Positions 10,860-25,200 of a DNA stretch of 64,000 bases are shown piece by piece. The DNA is from Strigamia acuminata (lineage: Eukaryota > Arthropoda > Chilopoda > Geophilomorpha > Linotaeniidae), in contig OX442317.1 in NCBI GenBank assembly GCA_949358305.1, forward strand, positions 14,078,491 to 14,142,490, given 5' to 3'. Below the pieces are notes generated by a model that searched no databases, was not told the origin of the DNA, and saw nothing but the letters and a program-made list of their open reading frames with translations. A program made the translations under genes and the position numbers. Numbering within the stretch: position 1 is the stretch's first letter; every line of letters starts with the position of its first letter.

Positions 10860-13300
10860 AAAAGTTTATTCTTTCAAATCATTGCTTGGATGTTGCTAAA
10901 ACTTACATTAAAGCTTTCTACTAAGGTTTAAACACTATTTCAGAACATTCAGAGACATTGGTCTTGTGATGTTTGTGCTAAGTCAACTGTGATGAGATCA
11001 AAAGTCTATTCTCCAAAATCATTGCTTGGATGTTGCTAAAACTTACATTGAAGCCTTCTACTAAGGTTTAAACACTATTTCAGAACATTCAGACACATTG
11101 GTCTTGTGGTGTTTGTGCTAAGTCAACTGTGACGTCAAATGAGATCAAAAGTTTATTCTTTCAAATCATTGCTTGGATGTTGCTAAAACTTACATTAAAG
11201 CTTTCTACTAAGGTTTAAACACTATTTCAGAACATTCAGAGACATTGGTCTTGTGATGTTTGTGCTAAGTCAACTGTGATGAGATCAAAAGTCTATTCTC
11301 CAAAATCATTGCTTGGATGTTGCTAAAACTTACATTGAAGCCTTCTACTAAGGTTTAAACACTATTTCAGAACATTCAGACACATTGGTCTTGTGGTGTT
11401 TGTGCTAAGTCAACTGTGACGTCAAATGAGATCAAAAGTTTATTCTTTCAAATTATTGCTTGGATGTTGCTAAAACTTACATTGAAGCTTTCTACTAAGG
11501 TTTAAACACTATTTCAGAACATTCAGAAACATTGGTCTTGTGATGTTTGTGCTAAGTTAACTGTGATGTCAAATGGGATCAAAAGTTTATTCTTCCAAAT
11601 CATTGCTTGGATGTTGCTAAAACTTACATTGAAGCCTTCTACTAAGGTTTAAACACTATTTCAGAACATTCAGAGACATTGGTCTTGTGATGTTTGTGCT
11701 AAGTCAACTGTGATGTCAAATGAGATCAAAAGTTTATTCTTTCAAATCATTGCTTGGATGTTGCTAAAACTTACATTAAAGCTTTCTACTAAAGTTTAAA
11801 CACTATTTCAGAACATTCAGAGACATTGGTCTTGTGATGTTTGTGCTAAGTCAACTGTGATGTCAAATGAGATCAAAAGTTTATTCTTTCAAATCATTGC
11901 TTGGATGTTGCTAAAACTTACATTGAAGCCTTCTACTAAGGTTTAAACACTATTTCAGAACATTCAGACACATTGGTCTTGTGGTGTTTGTGCTAAGTCA
12001 ACTGTGACGTCAAATGAGATCAAAAGTTTATTCTTTCAAATCATTGCTTGGATGTTGCTAAAACTTACATTAAAGCTTTCTACTAAGGTTTAAACACTAT
12101 TTCAGAACATTCAGAGACATTGGTCTTGTGATGTTTGTGCTAAGTCAACTGTGATGAGATCAAAAGTCTATTCTCCAAAATCATTGCTTGGATGTTGCTA
12201 AAACTTACATTGAAGCCTTCTACTAAGGTTTAAACACTATTTCAGAACATTCAGACACATTGGTCTTGTGGTGTTTGTGCTAAGTCAACTGTGACGTCAA
12301 ATGAGATCAAAAGTTTATTCTTTCAAATTATTGCTTGGATGTTGCTAAAACTTACATTGAAGCTTTCTACTAAGGTTTAAACACTATTTCAGAACATTCA
12401 GAAACATTGGTCTTGTGATGTTTGTGCTAAGTTAACTGTGATGTCAAATGGGATCAAAAGTTTATTCTTCCAAATCATTGCTTGGATGTTGCTAAAACTT
12501 ACATTGAAGCCTTCTACTAAGGTTTAAACACTATTTCAGAACATTCAGAGACATTGGTCTTGTGATGTTTGTGCTAAGTCAACTGTGATGTCAAATGAGA
12601 TCAAAAGTTTATTCTTTCAAATCATTGCTTGGATGTTGCTAAAACTTACATTAAAGCTTTCTACTAAAGTTTAAACACTATTTCAGAACATTCAGAGACA
12701 TTGGTCTTGTGGTGTTTGTGCTAAGTCAACTGTGATGAGATCAAAAGTCTATTCTCCCAAATCATTGCTTGGATGTTGCTAAAACTTACATTGAAGCCGT
12801 CTACTAAGGTTTAAACACTATTTCAGAACATTTAGAGACATTGGTCTTGTGATGTTTGTGCTAAGTCAACTGTGATGAGATCAAAAGTCTATTCTCCCAA
12901 ATCATTGCTTGGATGTTGCTAAAACTTACATTAAAGCTTTCTACTAAGGTTTAAACACTATTTCAAAACATTCAGAGACATTGGTCTTGTGATGTTTGTG
13001 CTAAGTCAACTGTGATGAGATCAAAAGTCTATTCTCCCAAATCATTGCTTGGATGTTGCTAAAACTTACATTGAAGCCTTCTACTAAGGTTTAAACACTA
13101 TTTCAGAACATTCAGAGACATTGGTTTGTGGTGTTTGTGCTAAGTCAACTGTGATGTCAAATGAGATCAAAAGTTTATTCTTTCAAATTATTGCTTGGAT
13201 GTTGCTAACACTTACATTGAAGCCTTCTACTAAGGTTTAAACACTATTTCTAAACATTCAGAGACATTGGTCTTGTGGTGTTTGTGCTAAGTCAACTGTG
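10860..13300 (+). repeat. Higher-order repeat sub-block, 875-bp period (about 6 monomers)
   Basis: Rare variants recur 875 bp apart: GCTAAGTTAACTG at 11551 and 12426, ACTAAAGTTT at about 11790 and 12665, GACGTCAAATG at 11131 and 12006, and again at 11418 and 12293. The outer limits of the block are approximate. Confidence 0.8.
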
Positions 13301-13449
13301 ATGAGATCAAAAGTCTATTCTCTCAAATCATTGCTTGGATGTTGCTAAAACTTACATTGAAGCCTTCTACTAAGGTTTAAACACTATTTCAGAACATTCA
13401 GAGACATTGGTTTGTGGTGTTTGTGCTAAGTCAACTGTGATGTCAAATG

Positions 13450-16400
13450 AGATCAAAAGTTTATTCTTTCAAATTATTGCTTGGATGTTGCTAAAACTAA
13501 CATTGAAGCCTTCTACTAAGGTTTAAACACTATTTCAGAACATTCAGAGACATTGGTCTTGTGGTGTTTGTGCTAAGTCAACTGTGATGAGATCAAAAGT
13601 CTATTTTCCCAAATCATTTCTTGGATGTTGCTAAAACTTACATTAAAGCTTTCTACTAAGGTTTAAACACTATTTCAGAACATTCAGAGACATTGGTCTT
13701 GTGATGTTTGTGCTAAGTCAACTGTGATGAGATCAAAAGTCTATTCTCCCAAATCATTGCTTGGATGTTGCTAAAACTTACATTAAAGCTTTCTACTAAG
13801 GTTTAAACACTATTTCAAAACATTCAGAGACATTGGTCTTGTGATGTTTGTGCTAAGTCAACTGTGATGAGATCAAAAGTCTATTCTCCCAAATCATTGC
13901 TTGGATGTTGCTAAAACTTACATTGAAGCCTTCTACTAAGGTTTAAACACTATTTCAGAACATTCAGAGACATTGGTTTGTGGTGTTTGTGCTAAGTCAA
14001 CTGTGATGTCAAATGAGATCAAAAATTTATTCTTCCAAATCATTGCTTGGATGTTGCTAAAACTTACATTGAAGCCTTCTACTAAGGTTTAAACACTATT
14101 TCAGAACATTCAGAGACATTGGTCTTGTGATGTTTGTGCTAAGTCAACTGTGACGTCAAATGAGATCAAAAGTTTATTCTTTCAAATTATTGCTTGGATG
14201 TTGCTAAAACTTACATTGAAGCTTTCTACTAAGGTTTAAACACTATTTCAGAACATTCAGAAACATTGGTCTTGTGATGTTTGTGCTAAGTCAACTGTGA
14301 TGTCAAATGGGATCAAAAGTTTATTCTTCCAAATCATTGCTTGGATGTTGCTAAAACTTACATTGAAGCCTTCTACTAAGGTTGAAACACTATTTCAGAA
14401 CATTCAGAGACATTGGTCTTGTGATGTTTGTGCTAAGTCAACTGTGATGTCAAATGAGATCAAAAGTTTATTCTTTCAAATCATTGCTTGGATGTTGCTA
14501 AAACTTACATTAAAGCTTTCTACTAAAGTTTAAACACTATTTCAGAACATTCAGAGACATTGGTCTTGTGGTGTTTGTGCTAAGTCAACTGTGATGAGAT
14601 CAAAAGTCTATTCTCCCAAATCATTGCTTGGATGTTGCTAAAACTTACATTGAAGCCGTCTACTAAGGTTTAAACACTATTTCAGAACATTTAGAGACAT
14701 TGGTCTTGTGGTGTTTGTGCTAAGTCAACTGTGATGAGATCAAAAGTCTATTTTCCCAAATCATTTCTTGGATGTTGCTAAAACTTACATTAAAACTTTC
14801 TACTAAGGTTTAAACACTATTTCAGAACATTCAGAGACATTGGTCTTGTGATGTTTGTGCTAAGTCAACTGTGATGAGATCAAAAGTCTATTCTCCCAAA
14901 TCATTGCTTGGATGTTGCTAAAACTTACATTAAAGCTTTCTACTAAGGTTTAAACACTATTTCAAAACATTCAGAGACATTGGTCTTGTGATGTTTGTGC
15001 TAAGTCAACTGTGATGAGATCAAAAGTCTATTCTCCCAAATCATTGCTTGGATGTTGCTAAAACTTACATTGAAGCCTTCTACTAAGGTTTAAACACTAT
15101 TTCAGAACATTCAGAGACATTGGTTTGTGGTGTTTGTGCTAAGTCAACTGTGATGTCAAATGAGATCAAAAGTTTATTCTTTCAAATTATTGCTTGGATG
15201 TTGCTAACACTTACATTGAAGCCTTCTACTAAGGTTTAAACACTATTTCTAAACATTCAGAGACATTGGTCTTGTGGTGTTTGTGCTAAGTCAACTGTGA
15301 TGAGATCAAAAGTCTATTCTCTCAAATCATTGCTTGGATGTTGCTAAAACTTACATTGAAGCCTTCTACTAAGGTTTAAACACTATTTCAGAACATTCAG
15401 AGACATTGGTTTGTGGTGTTTGTGCTAAGTCAACTGTGATGTCAAATGAGATCAAAAGTTTATTCTTTCAAATTATTGCTTGGATGTTGCTAAAACTAAC
15501 ATTGAAGCCTTCTACTAAGGTTTAAACACTATTTCAGAACATTCAGAGACATTGGTCTTGTGGTGTTTGTGCTAAGTCAACTGTGATGAGATCAAAAGTC
15601 TATTTTCCCAAATCATTTCTTGGATGTTGCTAAAACTTACATTAAAGCTTTCTACTAAGGTTTAAACACTATTTCAGAACATTCAGAGACATTGGTCTTG
15701 TGATGTTTGTGCTAAGTCAACTGTGATGAGATCAAAAGTCTATTCTCCCAAATCATTGCTTGGATGTTGCTAAAACTTACATTAAAGCTTTCTACTAAGG
15801 TTTAAACACTATTTCAAAACATTCAGAGACATTGGTCTTGTGATGTTTGTGCTAAGTCAACTGTGATGAGATCAAAAGTCTATTCTCCCAAATCATTGCT
15901 TGGATGTTGCTAAAACTTACATTGAAGCCTTCTACTAAGGTTTAAACACTATTTCAGAACATTCAGAGACATTGGTTTGTGGTGTTTGTGCTAAGTCAAC
16001 TGTGATGTCAAATGAGATCAAAAATTTATTCTTCCAAATCATTGCTTGGATGTTGCTAAAACTTACATTGAAGCCTTCTACTAAGGTTTAAACACTATTT
16101 CAGAACATTCAGAGACATTGGTCTTGTGATGTTTGTGCTAAGTCAACTGTGACGTCAAATGAGATCAAAAGTTTATTCTTTCAAATTATTGCTTGGATGT
16201 TGCTAAAACTTACATTGAAGCTTTCTACTAAGGTTTAAACACTATTTCAGAACATTCAGAAACATTGGTCTTGTGATGTTTGTGCTAAGTCAACTGTGAT
16301 GTCAAATGGGATCAAAAGTTTATTCTTCCAAATCATTGCTTGGATGTTGCTAAAACTTACATTGAAGCCTTCTACTAAGGTTGAAACACTATTTCAGAAC

Positions 16401-19400
16401 ATTCAGAGACATTGGTCTTGTGATGTTTGTGCTAAGTCAACTGTGATGTCAAATGAGATCAAAAGTTTATTCTTTCAAATTATTGCTTGGATGTTGCTAA
16501 AACTAACATTGAAGCCTTCTACTAAGGTTTAAACACTATTTCAGAACATTCAGAGACATTGGTCTTGTGGTGTTTGTGCTAAGTCAACTGTGATGAGATC
16601 AAAAGTCTATTTTCCCAAATCATTTCTTGGATGTTGCTAAAACTTACATTAAAGCTTTCTACTAAGGTTTAAACACTATTTCAGAACATTCAGAGACATT
16701 GGTCTTGTGATGTTTGTGCTAAGTCAACTGTGATGAGATCAAAAGTCTATTCTCCCAAATCATTGCTTGGATGTTGCTAAAACTTACATTAAAGCTTTCT
16801 ACTAAGGTTTAAACACTATTTCAAAACATTCAGAGACATTGGTCTTGTGGTGTTTGTGCTAAGTCAACTGTGATGAGATCAAAAGTCTATTCTCCCAAAT
16901 CATTGCTTGGATGTTGCTAAAACTTACATTGAAGCCTTCTACTAAGGTTTAAACACTATTTCAGAACATTCAGAGACATTGGTTTGTGGTGTTTGTGCTA
17001 AGTCAACTGTGATGTCAAATGAGATCAAAAGTTTATTCTTTCAAATTATTGCTTGGATGTTGCTAACACTTACATTGAAGCCTTCTACTAAGGTTTAAAC
17101 ACTATTTCTAAACATTCAGAGACATTGGTCTTGTGGTGTTTGTGCTAAGTCAACTGTGATGAGATCAAAAGTCTATTCTCTCAAATCATTGCTTGGATGT
17201 TGCTAAAACTTACATTGAAGCCTTCTACTAATGTTTAAACACTATTTCAGAACATTCAGAGACATTGGTTTGTGGTGTTTGTGCTAAGTCAACTGTGATG
17301 TCAAATGAGATCAAAAGTTTATTCTTTCAAATTATTGCTTGGATGTTGCTAAAACTAACATTGAAGCCTTCTACTAAGGTTTAAACACTATTTCAGAACA
17401 TTCAGAGACATTGGTCTTGTGGTGTTTGTGCTAAGTCAACTGTGATGAGATCAAAAGTCTATTTTCCCAAATCATTTCTTGGATGTTGCTAAAACTTACA
17501 TTAAAGCTTTCTACTAAGGTTTAAACACTATTTCAGAACATTCAGAGACATTGGTCTTGTGATGTTTGTGCTAAGTCAACTGTGATGAGATCAAAAGTCT
17601 ATTCTCCCAAATCATTGCTTGGATGTTGCTAAAACTTACATTAAAGCTTTCTACTAAGGTTTAAACACTATTTCAAAACATTCAGAGACATTGGTCTTGT
17701 GATGTTTGTGCTAAGTCAACTGTGATGAGATCAAAAGTCTATTCTCCCAAATCATTGCTTGGATGTTGCTAAAACTTACATTGAAGCCTTCTACTAAGGT
17801 TTAAACACTATTTCAGAACATTCAGAGACATTGGTTTGTGGTGTTTGTGCTAAGTCAACTGTGATGTCAAATGAGATCAAAAGTTTATTCTTTCAAATTA
17901 TTGCTTGGATGTTGCTAAAACTAACATTGAAGCCTTCTACTAAGGTTTAAACACTATTTCAGAACATTCAGAGACATTGGTCTTGTGGTGTTTGTGCTAA
18001 GTCAACTGTGATGAGATCAAAAGTCTATTTTCCCAAATCATTTCTTGGATGTTGCTAAAACTTACATTAAAGCTTTCTACTAAGGTTTAAACACTATTTC
18101 AGAACATTCAGAGACATTGGTCTTGTGATGTTTGTGCTAAGTCAACTGTGATGAGATCAAAAGTCTATTCTCCCAAATCATTGCTTGGATGTTGCTAAAA
18201 CTTACATTAAAGCTTTCTACTAAGGTTTAAACACTATTTCAAAACATTCAGAGACATTGGTCTTGTGATGTTTGTGCTAAGTCAACTGTGATGAGATCAA
18301 AAGTCTATTCTCCCAAATCATTGCTTGGATGTTGCTAAAACTTACATTGAAGCCTTCTACTAAGGTTTAAACACTATTTCAGAACATTCAGAGACATTGG
18401 TTTGTGGTGTTTGTGCTAAGTCAACTGTGATGTCAAATGAGATCAAAAATTTATTCTTCCAAATCATTGCTTGGATGTTGCTAAAACTTACATTGAAGCC
18501 TTCTACTAAGGTTTAAACACTATTTCAGAACATTCAGAGACATTGGTCTTGTGATGTTTGTGCTAAGTCAACTGTGACGTCAAATGAGATCAAAAGTTTA
18601 TTCTTTCAAATTATTGCTTGGATGTTGCTAAAACTTACATTGAAGCTTTCTACTAAGGTTTAAACACTATTTCAGAACATTCAGAAACATTGGTCTTGTG
18701 ATGTTTGTGCTAAGTCAACTGTGATGTCAAATGGGATCAAAAGTTTATTCTTCCAAATCATTGCTTGGATGTTGCTAAAACTTACATTGAAGCCTTCTAC
18801 TAAGGTTGAAACACTATTTCAGAACATTCAGAGACATTGGTCTTGTGATGTTTGTGCTAAGTCAACTGTGATGTCAAATGAGATCAAAAGTTTATTCTTT
18901 CAAATCATTGCTTGGATGTTGCTAAAACTTACATTAAAGCTTTCTACTAAAGTTTAAACACTATTTCAGAACATTCAGAGACATTGGTCTTGTGGTGTTT
19001 GTGCTAAGTCAACTGTGATGAGATCAAAAGTCTATTCTCCCAAATCATTGCTTGGATGTTGCTAAAACTTACATTGAAGCCGTCTACTAAGGTTTAAACA
19101 CTATTTCAGAACATTTAGAGACATTGGTCTTGTGGTGTTTGTGCTAAGTCAACTGTGATGAGATCAAAAGTCTATTTTCCCAAATCATTTCTTGGATGTT
19201 GCTAAAACTTACATTAAAACTTTCTACTAAGGTTTAAACACTATTTCAGAACATTCAGAGACATTGGTCTTGTGATGTTTGTGCTAAGTCAACTGTGATG
19301 AGATCAAAAGTCTATTCTCCCAAATCATTGCTTGGATGTTGCTAAAACTTACATTAAAGCTTTCTACTAAGGTTTAAACACTATTTCAAAACATTCAGAG

Positions 19401-22297
19401 ACATTGGTCTTGTGATGTTTGTGCTAAGTCAACTGTGATGAGATCAAAAGTCTATTCTCCCAAATCATTGCTTGGATGTTGCTAAAACTTACATTGAAGC
19501 CTTCTACTAAGGTTTAAACACTATTTCAGAACATTCAGAGACATTGGTTTGTGGTGTTTGTGCTAAGTCAACTGTGATGTCAAATGAGATCAAAAGTTTA
19601 TTCTTTCAAATTATTGCTTGGATGTTGCTAACACTTACATTGAAGCCTTCTACTAAGGTTTAAACACTATTTCTAAACATTCAGAGACATTGGTCTTGTG
19701 GTGTTTGTGCTAAGTCAACTGTGATGAGATCAAAAGTCTATTCTCTCAAATCATTGCTTGGATGTTGCTAAAACTTACATTGAAGCCTTCTACTAAGGTT
19801 TAAACACTATTTCAGAACATTCAGAGACATTGGTTTGTGGTGTTTGTGCTAAGTCAACTGTGATGTCAAATGAGATCAAAAGTTTATTCTTTCAAATTAT
19901 TGCTTGGATGTTGCTAAAACTAACATTGAAGCCTTCTACTAAGGTTTAAACACTATTTCAGAACATTCAGAGACATTGGTCTTGTGGTGTTTGTGCTAAG
20001 TCAACTGTGATGAGATCAAAAGTCTATTTTCCCAAATCATTTCTTGGATGTTGCTAAAACTTACATTAAAGCTTTCTACTAAGGTTTAAACACTATTTCA
20101 GAACATTCAGAGACATTGGTCTTGTGATGTTTGTGCTAAGTCAACTGTGATGAGATCAAAAGTCTATTCTCCCAAATCATTGCTTGGATGTTGCTAAAAC
20201 TTACATTAAAGCTTTCTACTAAGGTTTAAACACTATTTCAAAACATTCAGAGACATTGGTCTTGTGATGTTTGTGCTAAGTCAACTGTGATGAGATCAAA
20301 AGTCTATTCTTCCAAATCATTGCTTGGATGTTGCTAAAACTTACATTGAAGCCTTCTACTAAGGTTTAAACACTATTTCAGAACATTCAGAGACATTGGT
20401 TTGTGGTGTTTGTGCTAAGTCAACTGTGATGTCAAATGAGATCAAAAATTTATTCTTCCAAATCATTGCTTGGATGTTGCTAAAACTTACATTGAAGCCT
20501 TCTACTAAGGTTTAAACACTATTTCAGAACATTCAGAGACATTGGTCTTGTGATGTTTGTGCTAAGTCAACTGTGACGTCAAATGAGATCAAAAGTTTAT
20601 TCTTTCAAATTATTGCTTGGATGTTGCTAAAACTTACATTGAAGCTTTCTACTAAGGTTTAAACACTATTTCAGAACATTCAGAAACATTGGTCTTGTGA
20701 TGTTTGTGCTAAGTCAACTGTGATGTCAAATGGGATCAAAAGTTTATTCTTCCAAATCATTGCTTGGATGTTGCTAAAACTTACATTGAAGCCTTCTACT
20801 AAGGTTGAAACACTATTTCAGAACATTCAGAGACATTGGTCTTGTGATGTTTGTGCTAAGTCAACTGTGATGTCAAATGAGATCAAAAGTTTATTCTTTC
20901 AAATTATTGCTTGGATGTTGCTAAAACTAACATTGAAGCCTTCTACTAAGGTTTAAACACTATTTCAGAACATTCAGAGACATTGGTCTTGTGGTGTTTG
21001 TGCTAAGTCAACTGTGATGAGATCAAAAGTCTATTTTCCCAAATCATTTCTTGGATGTTGCTAAAACTTACATTAAAGCTTTCTACTAAGGTTTAAACAC
21101 TATTTCAGAACATTCAGAGACATTGGTCTTGTGATGTTTGTGCTAAGTCAACTGTGATGAGATCAAAAGTCTATTCTCCCAAATCATTGCTTGGATGTTG
21201 CTAAAACTTACATTAAAGCTTTCTACTAAGGTTTAAACACTATTTCAAAACATTCAGAGACATTGGTCTTGTGGTGTTTGTGCTAAGTCAACTGTGATGA
21301 GATCAAAAGTCTATTCTCCCAAATCATTGCTTGGATGTTGCTAAAACTTACATTGAAGCCTTCTACTAAGGTTTAAACACTATTTCAGAACATTCAGAGA
21401 CATTGGTTTGTGGTGTTTGTGCTAAGTCAACTGTGATGTCAAATGAGATCAAAAGTTTATTCTTTCAAATTATTGCTTGGATGTTGCTAACACTTACATT
21501 GAAGCCTTCTACTAAGGTTTAAACACTATTTCTAAACATTCAGAGACATTGGTCTTGTGGTGTTTGTGCTAAGTCAACTGTGATGAGATCAAAAGTCTAT
21601 TCTCTCAAATCATTGCTTGGATGTTGCTAAAACTTACATTGAAGCCTTCTACTAATGTTTAAACACTATTTCAGAACATTCAGAGACATTGGTTTGTGGT
21701 GTTTGTGCTAAGTCAACTGTGATGTCAAATGAGATCAAAAGTTTATTCTTTCAAATTATTGCTTGGATGTTGCTAAAACTAACATTGAAGCCTTCTACTA
21801 AGGTTTAAACACTATTTCAGAACATTCAGAGACATTGGTCTTGTGGTGTTTGTGCTAAGTCAACTGTGATGAGATCAAAAGTCTATTTTCCCAAATCATT
21901 TCTTGGATGTTGCTAAAACTTACATTAAAGCTTTCTACTAAGGTTTAAACACTATTTCAGAACATTCAGAGACATTGGTCTTGTGATGTTTGTGCTAAGT
22001 CAACTGTGATGAGATCAAAAGTCTATTCTCCCAAATCATTGCTTGGATGTTGCTAAAACTTACATTAAAGCTTTCTACTAAGGTTTAAACACTATTTCAA
22101 AACATTCAGAGACATTGGTCTTGTGATGTTTGTGCTAAGTCAACTGTGATGAGATCAAAAGTCTATTCTCCCAAATCATTGCTTGGATGTTGCTAAAACT
22201 TACATTGAAGCCTTCTACTAAGGTTTAAACACTATTTCAGAACATTCAGAGACATTGGTTTGTGGTGTTTGTGCTAAGTCAACTGTGATGTCAAATG
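13450..22297 (+). repeat. Two tandem copies of a 4424-bp higher-order unit (about 31 monomers)
   Basis: Positions p and p+4424 carry the same rare variants: the CTAACATT variant at 13498 and 17922, AAAAATTTATTCTTCC at 14021 and 18445, the stop-lost GGTTGAAAC monomer (14297/18721 and 16296/20720), and ACTAATGTTT at 17227 and 21651. The correspondence fails just left of about 13300 and right of about 22300, giving copies of about 13450-17873 and 17874-22297. Within each copy there is a partial 1999-bp internal repeat. Confidence 0.85.
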
Positions 22298-25200
22298 AGA
22301 TCAAAAATTTATTCTTCCAAATCATTGCTTGGATGTTGCTAAAACTTACATTGAAGCCTTCTACTAAGGTTTAAACACTATTTCAGAACATTCAGAAACA
22401 TTGGTCTTGTGATGTTTGTGCTAAGTCAACTGTGATGTCAAATGGGATCAAAAGTTTATTCTTCCAAATCATTGCTTGGATGTTGCTAAAACTTACATTG
22501 AAGCCTTCTACTAAGGTTTAAACACTATTTCAGAATATTCAGAGACATTGGTCTTGTGATGTTTGTGCTAAATCAACTGTGATGTCAAATGAGATCAAAA
22601 GTTTATTCTTTCAAATCATTGCTTGGATGTTGCTAAAACTTACATTAAAGCTTTCTACTAAAGTTTAAACACTATTTCAGAACATTCAGAGACATTGGTC
22701 TTGTGGTGTTTGTGCTAAGTCAACTGTGATGAGATCAAAAGTCTATTTTCCCAAATCATTTCTTGGATGTTGCTAAAACTTACATTAAAGCTTTCTACTA
22801 AGGTTTAAACACTATTTCAGAACATTCAGAGACATTGGTTTGTGGTGTTTGTGCTAAGTCAACTGTGATGTCAAATGAGATCAAAAGTTTATTCTTTCAA
22901 ATCATTGCTTGGATGTTGCTAAAACTTACATTAAAGCTTTCTACTAAAGTTTAAACACTATTTCAGAACATTCAGAGACATTGGTCTTGTGGTGTTTGTG
23001 CTAAGTCAACTGTGATGAGATCAAAAGTCTATTCTCCCAAATCATTGCTTGGATGTTGCTAAAACTTACATTGAAGCCTTCTACTAAGGTTTAAACACTA
23101 TTTCAGAACATTCAGAGACATTGGTTTGTGGTGTTTGTGCTAAGTCAACTGTGATGTCAAATGAGATCAAAAGTTTATTCTTTCAAATTATTGCTTGGAT
23201 GTTGCTAACACTTACATTGAAGCCTTCTACTAAGGTTTAAACACTATTTCTAAACATTCAGAGACATTGGTCTTGTGGTGTTTGTGCTAAGTCAACTGTG
23301 ATGAGATCAAAAGTCTATTCTCTCAAATCATTGCTTGGATGTTGCTAAAACTTACATTGAAGCCTTCTACTAATGTTTAAACACTATTTCAGAACATTCA
23401 GAGACATTGGTTTGTGGTGTTTGTGCTAAGTCAACTGTGATGTCAAATGAGATCAAAAGTTTATTCTTTCAAATTATTGCTTGGATGTTGCTAAAACTAA
23501 CATTGAAGCCTTCTACTAAGGTTTAAACACTATTTCAGAACATTCAGAGACATTGGTCTTGTGGTGTTTGTGCTAAGTCAACTGTGATGAGATCAAAAGT
23601 CTATTTTCCCAAATCATTTCTTGGATGTTGCTAAAACTTACATTAAAGCTTTCTACTAAGGTTTAAACACTATTTCAGAACATTCAGAGACATTGGTCTT
23701 GTGATGTTTGTGCTAAGTCAACTGTGATGAGATCAAAAGTCTATTCTCCCAAATCATTGCTTGGATGTTGCTAAAACTTACATTAAAGCTTTCTACTAAG
23801 GTTTAAACACTATTTCAAAACATTCAGAGACATTGGTCTTGTGATGTTTGTGCTAAGTCAACTGTGATGAGATCAAAAGTCTATTCTCCCAAATCATTGC
23901 TTGGATGTTGCTAAAACTTACATTGAAGCCTTCTACTAAGGTTTAAACACTATTTCAGAACATTCAGAGACATTGGTTTGTGGTGTTTGTGCTAAGTCAA
24001 CTGTGATGTCAAATGAGATCAAAAGTTTATTCTTTCAAATTATTGCTTGGATGTTGCTAAAACTAACATTGAAGCCTTCTACTAAGGTTTAAACACTATT
24101 TCAGAACATTCAGAGACATTGGTCTTGTGGTGTTTGTGCTAAGTCAACTGTGATGAGATCAAAAGTCTATTTTCCCAAATCATTTCTTGGATGTTGCTAA
24201 AACTTACATTAAAGCTTTCTACTAAGGTTTAAACACTATTTCAGAACATTCAGAGACATTGGTCTTGTGATGTTTGTGCTAAGTCAACTGTGATGAGATC
24301 AAAAGTCTATTCTCCCAAATCATTGCTTGGATGTTGCTAAAACTTACATTAAAGCTTTCTACTAAGGTTTAAACACTATTTCAAAACATTCAGAGACATT
24401 GGTCTTGTGATGTTTGTGCTAAGTCAACTGTGATGAGATCAAAAGTCTATTCTCCCAAATCATTGCTTGGATGTTGCTAAAACTTACATTGAAGCCTTCT
24501 ACTAAGGTTTAAACACTATTTCAGAACATTCAGAGACATTGGTTTGTGGTGTTTGTGCTAAGTCAACTGTGATGTCAAATGAGATCAAAAATTTATTCTT
24601 CCAAATCATTGCTTGGATGTTGCTAAAACTTACATTGAAGCCTTCTACTAAGGTTTAAACACTATTTCAGAACATTCAGAGACATTGGTCTTGTGATGTT
24701 TGTGCTAAGTCAACTGTGACGTCAAATGAGATCAAAAGTTTATTCTTTCAAATTATTGCTTGGATGTTGCTAAAACTTACATTGAAGCTTTCTACTAAGG
24801 TTTAAACACTATTTCAGAACATTCAGAAACATTGGTCTTGTGATGTTTGTGCTAAGTCAACTGTGATGTCAAATGGGATCAAAAGTTTATTCTTCCAAAT
24901 CATTGCTTGGATGTTGCTAAAACTTACATTGAAGCCTTCTACTAAGGTTGAAACACTATTTCAGAACATTCAGAGACATTGGTCTTGTGATGTTTGTGCT
25001 AAGTCAACTGTGATGTCAAATGAGATCAAAAGTTTATTCTTTCAAATCATTGCTTGGATGTTGCTAAAACTTACATTAAAGCTTTCTACTAAAGTTTAAA
25101 CACTATTTCAGAACATTCAGAGACATTGGTCTTGTGGTGTTTGTGCTAAGTCAACTGTGATGAGATCAAAAGTCTATTCTCCCAAATCATTGCTTGGATG